Positions 1 through 6,949 of a stretch of 7,963 bases of DNA are shown one piece after another. The position numbers and the translations under genes were made by a program. The stretch is taken from NCBI GenBank assembly GCA_002728355.1, contig PBXG01000001.1:150473-158435 (forward strand). The letters are read 5' to 3'. The notes beneath the pieces were generated by a model that was not told the DNA's origin, made no database searches, and was given only the letters and a program-made list of their open reading frames with translations. This DNA is from Gammaproteobacteria bacterium. Lineage in GTDB: Bacteria; Pseudomonadota; Gammaproteobacteria; GCA-002705445; GCA-002716945. Each line of letters begins with the position of its first letter. Position 1 is the stretch's first letter.

Positions 1-818
1 TCAATTATGACGACTGGGAGGTTCTTCGATGTTTTTATACAGCTTTCCATGAGGCCTTTTCCTATTACAGGAGTTGAACTTGAAGTAGAGGTAATAATAA
101 TGTCACTAGTTGCAATCAGATTACCAATATATTGTATTTTTGAGTAGATGCATCCATGCTCTTTAGCTACTTTTTGTCCTTTATCATAATTATAGTTTGT
201 TAAACGTATGTCATTAATACCATGAGATTGAAGATATTTGATTGCTAGTTTACTCATATGCCCAGCACCAACAATTGTTGCTCGCTTGCTATTAAAATCC
301 TCAAATATTTTCTTAATTAAAGTCATAGCTGTAAACATGAAGGTAACAGGGTTTGCTCCAATATCCGTATCAGTTCTGACTTGTTTAGCAACAGAGAATG
401 AAAACTCAAACAATTTTTTTAAAGGTGTATTAATCATATTATTGCTATCAGCAATTTTAAATGCATGTTTCACTTGACCAAGTATTTCATTTTCCCCAAC
501 AACCATCGAATCAATTCCTGAGGTGACATTCAACAAATGTTTTATGGCTTTTTCCTCGTAATAATTGTAGGTAAAGTCAGAAATATCCCTAGTCATATTT
601 TGGTTTTTCAGCCACTCAATAATTTTAGAATTATCATAATCATTCTCAGTATAGACTTCAGTTCTATTACAAGTAGATAAAAGAATTACGCCATTAACTC
701 CATCAATATTTTTGATATCAGTCAAAGCATGCGGCAGACTTTCTTTGTCAAAAACTAATTTTTCCCGTATCTCAATAGGCGCGGTTTTATGATTTATACC
801 AAGTACATTTATAGCCAT
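1..818 (-). CDS. hemA: Glutamyl-tRNA reductase, N-terminal 272 residues (partial, 3' end outside window)
   Basis: HemA reduces glutamyl-tRNA(Glu) with NADPH to glutamate-1-semialdehyde, the first committed step of C5-pathway haem synthesis, in the cytoplasm. Reading the reverse strand from ATG at 818-816 gives an open frame to the window edge, starting MAINVLGINHKTAPIEIREK. The catalytic Cys is residue 50 in LSTCNRTE, the same position as in E. coli. His94 in the IKHLLNVTSGIDSM stretch matches the family's active-site His (His99 of E. coli). MVVGENEILGQVK (105-117) is the conserved signature at the end of the catalytic domain, and VGAG (183-186) begins the NADPH-binding Rossmann fold. Family length is about 420 residues, so roughly 150 are missing. 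The gene is divergent from the TPR lipoprotein, as in Pseudomonas. No clear Shine-Dalgarno precedes the ATG, but the N-terminal alignment supports this start. Identity is secure. Confidence 0.97.
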   Translation of the reverse strand, partial: MAINVLGINHKTAPIEIREKLVFDKESLPHALTDIKNIDGVNGVILLSTCNRTEVYTENDYDNSKIIEWLKNQNMTRDISDFTYNYYEEKAIKHLLNVTSGIDSMVVGENEILGQVKHAFKIADSNNMINTPLKKLFEFSFSVAKQVRTDTDIGANPVTFMFTAMTLIKKIFEDFNSKRATIVGAGHMSKLAIKYLQSHGINDIRLTNYNYDKGQKVAKEHGCIYSKIQYIGNLIATSDIIITSTSSSTPVIGKGLMESCIKTSKNLPVVII

Positions 819-877
819 AATAAAGTAATTTCACATTCACAATTTAACATTAAAAACATGTGATATATTATACTATT
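819..877. promoter_or_regulatory. Divergent intergenic region with overlapping candidate -10 elements
   Basis: This 59-base gap must drive both hemA (reverse) and the lipoprotein gene (forward). On the reverse strand a perfect TATAAT lies at 872-867, about 48 bases before the hemA ATG, with a poor -35 (TTTTAA at 895-890, 17-base spacing). The forward strand has TATACT at 869-874, overlapping it, with TTAACA at 844-849 (19-base spacing). The forward element sits only 3 bases before the ATG at 878, so it could not serve that start in the normal way. In DNA this AT-rich, -10-like hexamers are common by chance, so only the reverse-strand element is moderately credible. Confidence 0.3.
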
Positions 878-2587
878 ATGGGAAATAAATTAAAAATTTT
901 ACTCATAATAGCACCAGTGCTGTTGTTTTCTTGTTCGTCTGGGGACAATTATGACAGTAATACACAGATAAGCAAATACAACAATAAAAATACTGATGTT
1001 TTTTCAGACCAAAAATATCAGCAAATCTATACTAATCTTTACTTGAGACTTGCGCTCGAAAAGTCTCTAGATGCAGAAGCACTCAATCTTTTTCTAAGTG
1101 ATATGTCGCTAATTAAAAGCGATCAGCTCATAGAAAAGTTATCCAGTATAGCAAAAGCTAGTTACAGGTATGAGGATTTGATTTTAATATCTAACTATTG
1201 GACAAAAATAAATAAGAATTCTTATAAAGCTATCAGTTATGGTTTTTCTGCATCTGTAGAACTTAATAAAAAAAATGTAGCTGAGGATTTTTATAATAAT
1301 TTTGTTCTCTTGACCAATCCCAAAAGTAATAGAGATTTTGCAAGAATTTTATTTGAGTTGCAGTCAAATAAAAACAGAAATAATGTTATAAGCTTTATTG
1401 ATGATCTGATTGAAGATAATAATTCAAGACAACTCAGAATTGCCTACATTGATTTGTTATATACTTTTAATCTTCCTCATCAGGTAATAGAAAATGTTAA
1501 TAGCATAAAGATTTTTAATGATAGACATCTAACTCGTCTTTATGCTAACTCAAATTTTTTAATTGGTAATTTAGATCTTGCAAGGGATGCCTTAGAAAAA
1601 TTTCTAAAAGATAAAAAATTAACTGACAGACAAGTTCAGCTTGAATTAGCGGAGGTATATCTAAATCTAAACAGCTTGGATGAAGCAACACAGGTCATTG
1701 ATAATTTGCTTGCTCTAACGCCTAATGATTCTGATTTAATATATGATATCTCAATATTATTATATGAATCTAAATTTTATGAGGAGGCTGAAAAATATCT
1801 TGCAAAAATTGTAACAAACGAAAATAGAGTAGATTATTTGAGAGGAATGTTAGACTTAGAAAAAAATAACATTGATGAAGCTATTTCACATTTTGATAGA
1901 GTAGATAACTATTCTTATAAGCTTCCAGCGATGTTTGCAAAATCTGAAGCTATCTCAAAGAAGAATGGTTATATTGACGCAATTACATTCCTTAATAGCC
2001 TTGATAATCTAGCTTCGAAGCAGGACATGATACGTGTCCTAATGAAAAAGATTGAAATTCTTAGAACTAATGAAAAATATGAAGAAATCATAAACCTCAC
2101 TAGAGAATATCTCGACAATCATAATAATGATATTAATGTTATTTATTCAAGAGCAATGGCATATGAGGCAATGGGTGAAATTGAAAAAATGGAGACTGAT
2201 TTAAGAAATATACTCAAGGTTGACTATGAAAATACTAATACACTAAATGCATTGGGTTACAGCTTAACAATTCATACAGACAGATATACAGAGGCTTTAG
2301 ATATGATAGAGAGGGCTTATTCGCATGATCCAGGAAATTCAGCAATTATAGATAGTTTAGCTTGGGTTCATTATAAACTAGGCAATATGAACAATGCTCT
2401 TAAGTATTCTAAGCTTGCATATGAAAAGGATAAAGACCCTGAAATCATCGAACATTATTGTATAATTCTACTTAAAATGGGCATGCTTAATGAATTTGAA
2501 GATGTAGTCATTGAGAATGAGAGAATTCCAGATAACAAAAAACTTATTGAAAAACTAAAAAGACTAAAAAGTGAAACTTCAATATAA
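878..2587 (+). CDS. lbcA: TPR-repeat outer-membrane lipoprotein, LbcA (PA4667)-like
   Basis: A 569-residue protein. MGNKLKILLIIAPVLLFSC is a lipoprotein signal: two Lys, a hydrophobic core and the lipobox LFSC, with lipidation expected at Cys19. Ser at +2 suggests sorting to the outer membrane. The rest is predicted helical and repeat-like. The clearest TPR units lie near residues 253-316 (LAEVYLNLNSLDEATQVIDN, then YESKFYEEAEKYL) and 456-520 (LNALGYSLTIHTDRYTEALD, then DSLAWVHYKLGNMNNALKYS). Its place between hemA and ispE matches Pseudomonas PA4667 (LbcA), a lipoprotein that binds the CtpA protease and promotes degradation of peptidoglycan cross-link hydrolases. That function is inferred from synteny and architecture. 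A GTG at 860 would add six residues, but ATG 878 gives a normal signal peptide. Neither has a visible Shine-Dalgarno. The 3' end overlaps ispE by 17 bases. Confidence 0.85.
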   Translation: MGNKLKILLIIAPVLLFSCSSGDNYDSNTQISKYNNKNTDVFSDQKYQQIYTNLYLRLALEKSLDAEALNLFLSDMSLIKSDQLIEKLSSIAKASYRYEDLILISNYWTKINKNSYKAISYGFSASVELNKKNVAEDFYNNFVLLTNPKSNRDFARILFELQSNKNRNNVISFIDDLIEDNNSRQLRIAYIDLLYTFNLPHQVIENVNSIKIFNDRHLTRLYANSNFLIGNLDLARDALEKFLKDKKLTDRQVQLELAEVYLNLNSLDEATQVIDNLLALTPNDSDLIYDISILLYESKFYEEAEKYLAKIVTNENRVDYLRGMLDLEKNNIDEAISHFDRVDNYSYKLPAMFAKSEAISKKNGYIDAITFLNSLDNLASKQDMIRVLMKKIEILRTNEKYEEIINLTREYLDNHNNDINVIYSRAMAYEAMGEIEKMETDLRNILKVDYENTNTLNALGYSLTIHTDRYTEALDMIERAYSHDPGNSAIIDSLAWVHYKLGNMNNALKYSKLAYEKDKDPEIIEHYCIILLKMGMLNEFEDVVIENERIPDNKKLIEKLKRLKSETSI

Positions 2588-3383
2588 GTCATATGCAAAA
2601 CTAAATTTATTTATTCGAATTTTAGAGAAAAGGCTAGACGGGTATCATAATCTTCAAAGTATTTTTGAAAAGATAAACTTGTTTGACGTGCTAACTTTTG
2701 AGTCCAGAAGGGATAATAAAATCCTAATAAAATCTAACATTAAAGCTCTTGAAAAAGAAAACATAATCATAGATGTAATAAATTTAATGAAAGAGAAATC
2801 AAAGGTTAAAAATATAGGATTGAATATTAATTTACGAAAAAATATCCCTATTGGCGCGGGTTTAGGAGGAGGGAGTTCAAATGCTGCCACGGCACTAATT
2901 GCAGTGAATAGATTATGGAAGATTAATAAGAGTAATGAATATTTAAAAAGACTATCTTTATCAATAGGTAGCGATATCCCTTTTTTTCTCTCTCATGGAA
3001 ATGCGTGGATCGAGGGGAGAGGAGATATTATTACTTCTATATACACTAAACCAAGATGGTATGTTTTGGTTCACGCTAATGTGTGTATATCAACAAAAAA
3101 AATGTATGAATTAGTAAGAATTAATAAAACTAATCATAAATGTGATTATGACGATTATACTAAAAATCTAGTTGGTAACGACTTTTTGAATATTGTACTA
3201 TCTACATTTCCTAAACTTCGTACGATGTATAACAAACTTTCAAAATTTGGTAATCTTAATCTCACTGGCACGGGAGGAACATTCTTCTTTATCTGTGATT
3301 CTGAATTTGAGGCAAAAAACCTTCACGAGACAATTCCTAGAAAATATAACCCAAAGGTAGTGGAATCCTTAATTTCTCTATAA
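2571..3383 (+). CDS. ispE: 4-diphosphocytidyl-2-C-methyl-D-erythritol kinase
   Basis: IspE phosphorylates the 2-hydroxyl of CDP-methylerythritol with ATP in the cytoplasmic MEP (non-mevalonate) isoprenoid pathway. The 270-residue protein has the normal GHMP-kinase layout. The N-terminal YAKLNLFIRI contains the catalytic Lys10, followed by DGYHNLQSIF (23-32). The glycine-rich ATP loop IPIGAGLGGGSSNAA spans 92-106. GSDIPFFL carries the catalytic Asp135, and LTGTGGTFFF (231-240) is the C-terminal GHMP motif. Family length is about 280. The start is GTG at 2571; it aligns with the E. coli N terminus and puts the catalytic Lys at position 10 as there. Translation begins inside the last codons of the lipoprotein gene (17-base overlap, no strong Shine-Dalgarno), suggesting translational coupling. 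No transcription terminator is visible before tRNA-Gln. Identity is secure. Confidence 0.97.
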   Translation: MKLQYKSYAKLNLFIRILEKRLDGYHNLQSIFEKINLFDVLTFESRRDNKILIKSNIKALEKENIIIDVINLMKEKSKVKNIGLNINLRKNIPIGAGLGGGSSNAATALIAVNRLWKINKSNEYLKRLSLSIGSDIPFFLSHGNAWIEGRGDIITSIYTKPRWYVLVHANVCISTKKMYELVRINKTNHKCDYDDYTKNLVGNDFLNIVLSTFPKLRTMYNKLSKFGNLNLTGTGGTFFFICDSEFEAKNLHETIPRKYNPKVVESLISL

Positions 3384-3486
3384 TCAATGAATGATTTAGT
3401 ATTACTCTTATCCATGATAACCTTATACGTATGAATAGATGAGGCTAGTAAAATCTGACCACTCTTGATATATTTAATCGTGTTTT
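3384..3486 (+). promoter_or_regulatory. Spacer between ispE and tRNA-Gln, possible weak tRNA promoter
   Basis: This 103-base gap holds no ORF and no terminator hairpin. TATATT at 3469-3474 lies 12 bases before the tRNA 5' end, about where a tRNA promoter -10 would sit, but no good -35 is placed correctly upstream. An 8-base palindrome ATACGTAT is at 3425-3432. Either the tRNA and prs have their own weak promoter here, or transcription runs through from ispE. The sequence alone does not decide. Confidence 0.25.
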
Positions 3487-3558
3487 TGGGGTGTGGCCAA
3501 GCGGTAAGGCAGCGGGTTTTGATCCCGTCATTCGGAGGTTCGAATCCTTCCACCCCAG
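3487..3558 (+). tRNA. tRNA-Gln (anticodon TTG)
   Basis: A 72-base cloverleaf. The acceptor stem TGGGGTG pairs fully with CACCCCA (3551-3557), with discriminator G3558. The U1-A72 pair is a known identity element for bacterial GlnRS. The anticodon stem is GCGGG/CCCGT around loop TTTTGAT, giving anticodon TTG at 3519-3521. The T arm is GGAGG/CCTTC around TTCGAAT. CCA is not encoded (AATCG follows), so the 3' end must be added by tRNA nucleotidyltransferase. A tRNA-Gln between ispE and prs is the same arrangement as in Pseudomonas. It ends only 15 bases before the prs start codon. Confidence 0.97.
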
Positions 3559-3562
3559 AATC

Positions 3563-3567
3563 GGGAG
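3563..3567 (+). promoter_or_regulatory. Ribosome binding site of prs, just downstream of tRNA-Gln
   Basis: GGGAG sits 6 bases before the prs ATG and 4 bases after the last base of tRNA-Gln. It fixes the prs start. If prs is transcribed through the tRNA, 3' processing of the tRNA would leave a leader of at most 15 bases that still contains this site. Confidence 0.75.
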
Positions 3568-3573
3568 TATTAC

Positions 3574-4527
3574 ATGAAAAATGAAAGACCATTGATGATA
3601 TTTTCTGGTAATTCAAATCGTAGATTAGCTGAAGATGTTGCAAATTACCTTAATATCTCCGTAGGAAAAGCAAGCGTAACTACTTTTAGTGATGGGGAAA
3701 TTTCAGTTGAAATTCAGGAAAACGTAAGAGGGCAGGACATCTTTATTATCCAACCAACATGTCAGCCAACAAATGACCATCTTATGGAATTGATGATAAT
3801 GAGTGACGCTCTGCGAAGATCGTCAGTCGATAGAATAACGGCCGTTATACCTTACTTTGGATATTCAAGACAAGATAGGCGTGTGAGATCTGCAAGAGTG
3901 CCGATATCAGCAAAAGTGGTAGCTAACATGATTGCAAGTATGGATATTGATAGATTGTTGACCATAGATCTTCACGCAGACCAAATACAAGGATTTTTTG
4001 ATATTCCCGTTGATAATATTTATGCTACACCTTTATTCGTAGCTGATATCTATAAACAAAAATACGACAAACCAATAGTTGTCTCTCCAGATGTGGGCGG
4101 AGTTGTCAGAGCAAGGGCTCTTGCTAAGCAATTAAATTGTGACCTAGCTATTGTGGATAAGAGACGACAAGAGGCCAATGTATCTGAGGTAATGCAAATC
4201 ATAGGAGATGTGGAAAGTAAAACTTGTATTATTGTTGACGATATTGTTGATACTGCAGGGACTTTATGTAATGCAGCAGCAGCATTAAAAGAAAAGGGAG
4301 CAAAAGCTGTATTCTCATACATCACGCACCCGATCTTTTCAGGGAAAGCTTGTCAAAATATAGATAACTCAAAACTTGATGGGATAATTGTTACTGATAC
4401 TATACCACTTAATGAAAAAACCGCTAAATCTAATAAAATTAGACAAATTACGGTCTCAGAAATGTTGGCTGAAACTATAAGAAGAATACATAATAAAGAA
4501 TCTGTTAGTACACTTTTTATGGATTAA
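3574..4527 (+). CDS. prs: Ribose-phosphate pyrophosphokinase (PRPP synthase, class I)
   Basis: Prs transfers pyrophosphate from ATP to ribose 5-phosphate to make PRPP, the precursor for purine, pyrimidine, NAD, histidine and tryptophan synthesis; it is cytoplasmic and usually hexameric. The 317 residues match the typical class I length of about 315. Visible motifs are [10 protein letters not shown] (38-47), the ATP-site GYSRQDRR (96-103), [16 protein letters not shown] (128-143) with His134 as metal/active-site residue, the flexible-loop VDKRR (194-198), and the PRPP-binding loop [12 protein letters not shown] (219-230) that binds the ribose 5-phosphate. ATG 3574 has a good GGGAG site 6 bases upstream. 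It lies between tRNA-Gln and rplY, the standard gammaproteobacterial order, and probably shares a transcript with both. Nothing is truncated. Identity is secure. Confidence 0.98.
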   Translation: MKNERPLMIFSGNSNRRLAEDVANYLNISVGKASVTTFSDGEISVEIQENVRGQDIFIIQPTCQPTNDHLMELMIMSDALRRSSVDRITAVIPYFGYSRQDRRVRSARVPISAKVVANMIASMDIDRLLTIDLHADQIQGFFDIPVDNIYATPLFVADIYKQKYDKPIVVSPDVGGVVRARALAKQLNCDLAIVDKRRQEANVSEVMQIIGDVESKTCIIVDDIVDTAGTLCNAAAALKEKGAKAVFSYITHPIFSGKACQNIDNSKLDGIIVTDTIPLNEKTAKSNKIRQITVSEMLAETIRRIHNKESVSTLFMD

Positions 4528-4547
4528 GTGTATAATTCTGTTTTGAC

Positions 4548-4552
4548 GAGGA
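4548..4552 (+). promoter_or_regulatory. Ribosome binding site of rplY
   Basis: GAGGA ends 4 bases before the rplY ATG, a short but workable spacing, and supports ATG 4557 as the start. TATAAT at 4531-4536 just upstream could be a chance -10; no fitting -35 was seen, so I do not call a promoter. Confidence 0.6.
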
Positions 4553-4556
4553 ATAT

Positions 4557-5264
4557 ATGACATCACAATATACATTAAGCGCGGTTAAACGAGAAAATTT
4601 AGGCAAAAGAGCTTCTAAAAGATATCGTCGTGATAACTTAGTGCCAGCAGAGATCTACGGCTCTAAAGAAAATAAATCTGTCTTGATAGATGTATTTGAA
4701 TTAAACAAGCAGACTAAAGACCCTCAGTTTTACAGTAATGTGATTGATATTTCAGTAGATTCATCAAAAATTGAGGTTATCCTGAAAGATATTCAGAGAG
4801 ATCCTGAAAAATCTCATATAACCCACATAGATTTTCTGGCAGTAGATATGAATAAGAAAATCAATGTTAATGTCCCATTTAGATTTATTAATGAGGATAA
4901 GTGTGTAGGTATTAAAATTTCAGGCGGTATTCTATCTCACATTCTCAACGAAATAGAGATCAGCTGTCTTCCGAAAGATATTCCAGAAAATATCGATGTA
5001 GATGTTACAAACCTTGATTTAAATCAGAGTATTCATCTAACAGAAATCACCTTACCAGATGGAGTTGAAATACTCCATGGCGGAGATAAAGAACATGATA
5101 CTGCTGTTGTTAAATGTTACAAACCAGTTGAAGAAGTAATTGAAGAGTCAACTGAAGATGTGGTAGGTGATGAAGGTACAACTGAAGATTCTAAAGATGC
5201 AAAAGCGAATGAGTCTGATTCTTCTGATGACAAACCCGAAAACAAACAAGATAACAAAGAATAA
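4557..5264 (+). CDS. rplY: Large-subunit ribosomal protein bL25, long Ctc/TL5 form with acidic tail
   Basis: bL25 binds 5S rRNA in the central protuberance of the 50S subunit. The 235-residue product is the two-domain Ctc form rather than the 94-residue E. coli L25. The L25 domain (about 3-95) includes ENLGKRASKRYRRDNLVPAE and the signature VILKDIQRDPEK (74-85) plus ITHIDFLAVDM. The TL5 beta domain (about 96-190) includes SGGILSHILNEIEISCLPKD (122-141). Residues 191-235 form a low-complexity acidic tail (18 Asp/Glu and 5 Lys in 45), longer than in many relatives and likely disordered. The gene starts 29 bases after prs and ends 24 bases before pth. Keeping L25 next to pth is the standard gammaproteobacterial arrangement. 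Identity is secure; the role of the tail is unknown. Confidence 0.96.
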   Translation: MTSQYTLSAVKRENLGKRASKRYRRDNLVPAEIYGSKENKSVLIDVFELNKQTKDPQFYSNVIDISVDSSKIEVILKDIQRDPEKSHITHIDFLAVDMNKKINVNVPFRFINEDKCVGIKISGGILSHILNEIEISCLPKDIPENIDVDVTNLDLNQSIHLTEITLPDGVEILHGGDKEHDTAVVKCYKPVEEVIEESTEDVVGDEGTTEDSKDAKANESDSSDDKPENKQDNKE

Positions 5265-5288
5265 TCTCCTTCCAAGTATAACTAACGC

Positions 5289-5882
5289 ATGATTCATAGC
5301 CCATTGAAACTATTAGTAGGACTGGGTAACCCAGATGCGCATCTTCTAAAAACAAGACATAATGTTGGTTTCTGGTTTGTCGATCAATTTGCAGAAACAA
5401 TTTCTCAACAATTCAAACTTGTTAAGAAATATGAGTCAGAAATTATAGAGCTTGAGGAAAAAAATCTAAATATTTTGAAGCCAATGAATTATATCAATAA
5501 TAGCGGAGTAGCAATTCAGAAATTTATTAAACAATCATCAATAAACGCAAATCAGATACTAGTAATCTATGACGACCTAGATCTCAAGGTTGGACAAATT
5601 AGACTAAAAAAAGGAGGTAGTAGCGGCGGACATAACGGTTTAAATAGCATCATTAGCGAATGTGGATCAAAAGATTTTTGGCGATTAAGAATTGGTATTG
5701 GCAAGCCAATTGCAAAAGAAGAAACAGTAAACTATGTTCTTGGCAAGCCATCTCTAGCGGATACTGAGATCATATATGAATCATTTAATAAAATACTGAT
5801 TAATTTTGATGACATTCTTAAAGGAAATTTCTCAAAAGTAATGAACTTATTTAATCAGAGGTCTGAAAAAGATGGGGTTTAA
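5289..5882 (+). CDS. pth: Peptidyl-tRNA hydrolase (bacterial Pth)
   Basis: Pth cleaves the ester bond of peptidyl-tRNAs released from stalled ribosomes, recycling tRNA; it is essential in E. coli. The 197 residues match the family length of about 190-200. Motifs: LLVGLGNP (8-15) with Asn14, TRHNVGFWFVD (22-32) with catalytic His24, KPMNYINNSG (64-73) with the substrate-binding Asn70, YDDLDLKVGQIRLKKGGSSG (94-113) with Asp95, and GHNGLNSI (114-121) with Asn116. These correspond to Asn10, His20, Asn68, Asp93 and Asn114 of E. coli Pth. ATG 5289 has no evident Shine-Dalgarno; an in-frame TTG at 5304 is a less likely alternative that would still leave the core intact. The gene overlaps ychF by 11 bases, so the two are probably coupled, as in many proteobacteria. 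Identity is secure. Confidence 0.97.
   Translation: MIHSPLKLLVGLGNPDAHLLKTRHNVGFWFVDQFAETISQQFKLVKKYESEIIELEEKNLNILKPMNYINNSGVAIQKFIKQSSINANQILVIYDDLDLKVGQIRLKKGGSSGGHNGLNSIISECGSKDFWRLRIGIGKPIAKEETVNYVLGKPSLADTEIIYESFNKILINFDDILKGNFSKVMNLFNQRSEKDGV
5857..5861 (+). promoter_or_regulatory. Ribosome binding site of ychF inside the pth 3' end
   Basis: AGAGG lies 10 bases before ATG 5872, within the last codons of pth. It supports the start giving MGFKCGLVG and shows that ychF translation initiates before pth terminates. Confidence 0.55.
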
Positions 5883-6948
5883 ATGCGGCCTTGTTGGAAT
5901 GCCAAATGTCGGTAAGTCTTCAATATTTAATTTATTAACTAAACAGTCAATACCTGCTAACAACTATCCATTTTGTACTATTGACCCAAACAATGCTTTT
6001 GTAGAAGTCCCAGATGAAAGATTGAGCAAGTTATCCAAAATTAATAACTCAAAAAAGACAGTAAATGCTGCTATTGAGTTTGTTGATATTGCTGGTTTAA
6101 TTAAAGGCGCATCTAAAGGCGAAGGTCTTGGTAACGAATTTTTAAGTCATATTAATTCAGTAGATGTGATAGCTCATGTAGTAAGATTTTTTGAAGATAA
6201 AGATATTATTCATGTTAAAGGATCAATTAATCCAAGCGATGATTTTAATGACATTAATTTAGAATTAATTTTATCTGATTTAAATCAAGTCACTAAATAT
6301 CTAGATAGGATTAATAAAAAAAAGATGGAACAAAAGGAAAAAAATAGATTATCTGAATTATTATCATCACTAATTATGCATCTAGAAGAGGAAAAATTTG
6401 TCAGCAATTATGAAAAAATTGAAGAACTTTACAAAATTCCAGATCTAAAGCTTCTCACTAGCAAACCCATGTTTATAATAGCAAACATTGACGATGGCTA
6501 TGACAAAGAGATTTTGAATGCTTTTAAAAATACTTTATCTGAAAATCAGAAATGCATAGTCATAGATACAAAAATCGAACAAGAGATATCACAATTATCG
6601 CCTGAGGAACAGTTTGAATTTCTTAAAGAATTAGAGATTTCTGATACAGCGCTGAATCAGATCATCCAAACTGGTTATCAGTTGCTTGGACTAAAGACTT
6701 TTTTTACATCAGGTGAAAAAGAAACAAGAGCATGGTCAGCAAAAAAAGAATTTAATGCAGGCCAATGTTCAGGTATTATACATACTGATATTGAAAGAGG
6801 CTTCATTAGAGCAGAAACCGTATCTTATAATGATTATATAAGTCACAACGGAGAACAGGGCTCAAAAGATAATGGAGTATGGAGGCAAGAGGGTAAAGAT
6901 TACATTGTTAACGAGGGTGATGTAATATACTTTAGATTTAATGTTTAA
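5872..6948 (+). CDS. ychF: Ribosome-binding ATPase YchF (Obg family, OLA1-type)
   Basis: YchF is an Obg-family P-loop NTPase that prefers ATP, binds ribosomes and affects translation and stress responses. The 358 residues compare with 363 in E. coli. The start MGFKCGLVGMPNVGKSS contains the P-loop G1 motif GMPNVGKSS (9-17). G3 is VDIAGLIKGASKGEGLGNEF (71-90). His114 in DIIHVKGSINPSDD aligns with the His proposed to act in hydrolysis. A coiled-coil-like charged helical insert spans about 130-190 (many Lys/Glu, e.g. INKKKMEQKEKNRL). The C-terminal TGS domain (about 275-358) includes ETRAW (284-288), GIIHTDIERGFIRAE (301-315) and the end of the chain. The nucleotide-specificity NxxE motif reads NIDD (205-208), with Asp for Glu. 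The gene overlaps pth by 11 bases and ends one base before tRNA-Met. Identity is secure. Confidence 0.98.
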   Translation: MGFKCGLVGMPNVGKSSIFNLLTKQSIPANNYPFCTIDPNNAFVEVPDERLSKLSKINNSKKTVNAAIEFVDIAGLIKGASKGEGLGNEFLSHINSVDVIAHVVRFFEDKDIIHVKGSINPSDDFNDINLELILSDLNQVTKYLDRINKKKMEQKEKNRLSELLSSLIMHLEEEKFVSNYEKIEELYKIPDLKLLTSKPMFIIANIDDGYDKEILNAFKNTLSENQKCIVIDTKIEQEISQLSPEEQFEFLKELEISDTALNQIIQTGYQLLGLKTFFTSGEKETRAWSAKKEFNAGQCSGIIHTDIERGFIRAETVSYNDYISHNGEQGSKDNGVWRQEGKDYIVNEGDVIYFRFNV

Positions 6949-6949
6949 T

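Noticed and set aside
238..477. Forward reading frame of 79 codons
   Set aside because: It lies wholly antisense to hemA, whose reading frame has catalytic motifs at the correct positions; the forward product shows no recognisable features.
2654..2890. Reverse reading frame of 78 codons inside ispE
   Set aside because: Antisense shadow of the ATP-loop region of ispE.
3323..3643. Reverse reading frame of 106 codons across ispE end, tRNA-Gln and prs start
   Set aside because: It covers a tRNA and the ends of two secure genes in antisense. The stretch resembling a known protein is a typical spurious translation of a tRNA gene.
4050..4325. Reverse reading frame of 91 codons inside prs
   Set aside because: Antisense shadow of a highly conserved gene; no motif or ribosome site.
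5191..5400. Reverse reading frame of 69 codons across the rplY/pth junction
   Set aside because: Antisense to two secure genes, and its composition reflects the acidic tail of rplY.
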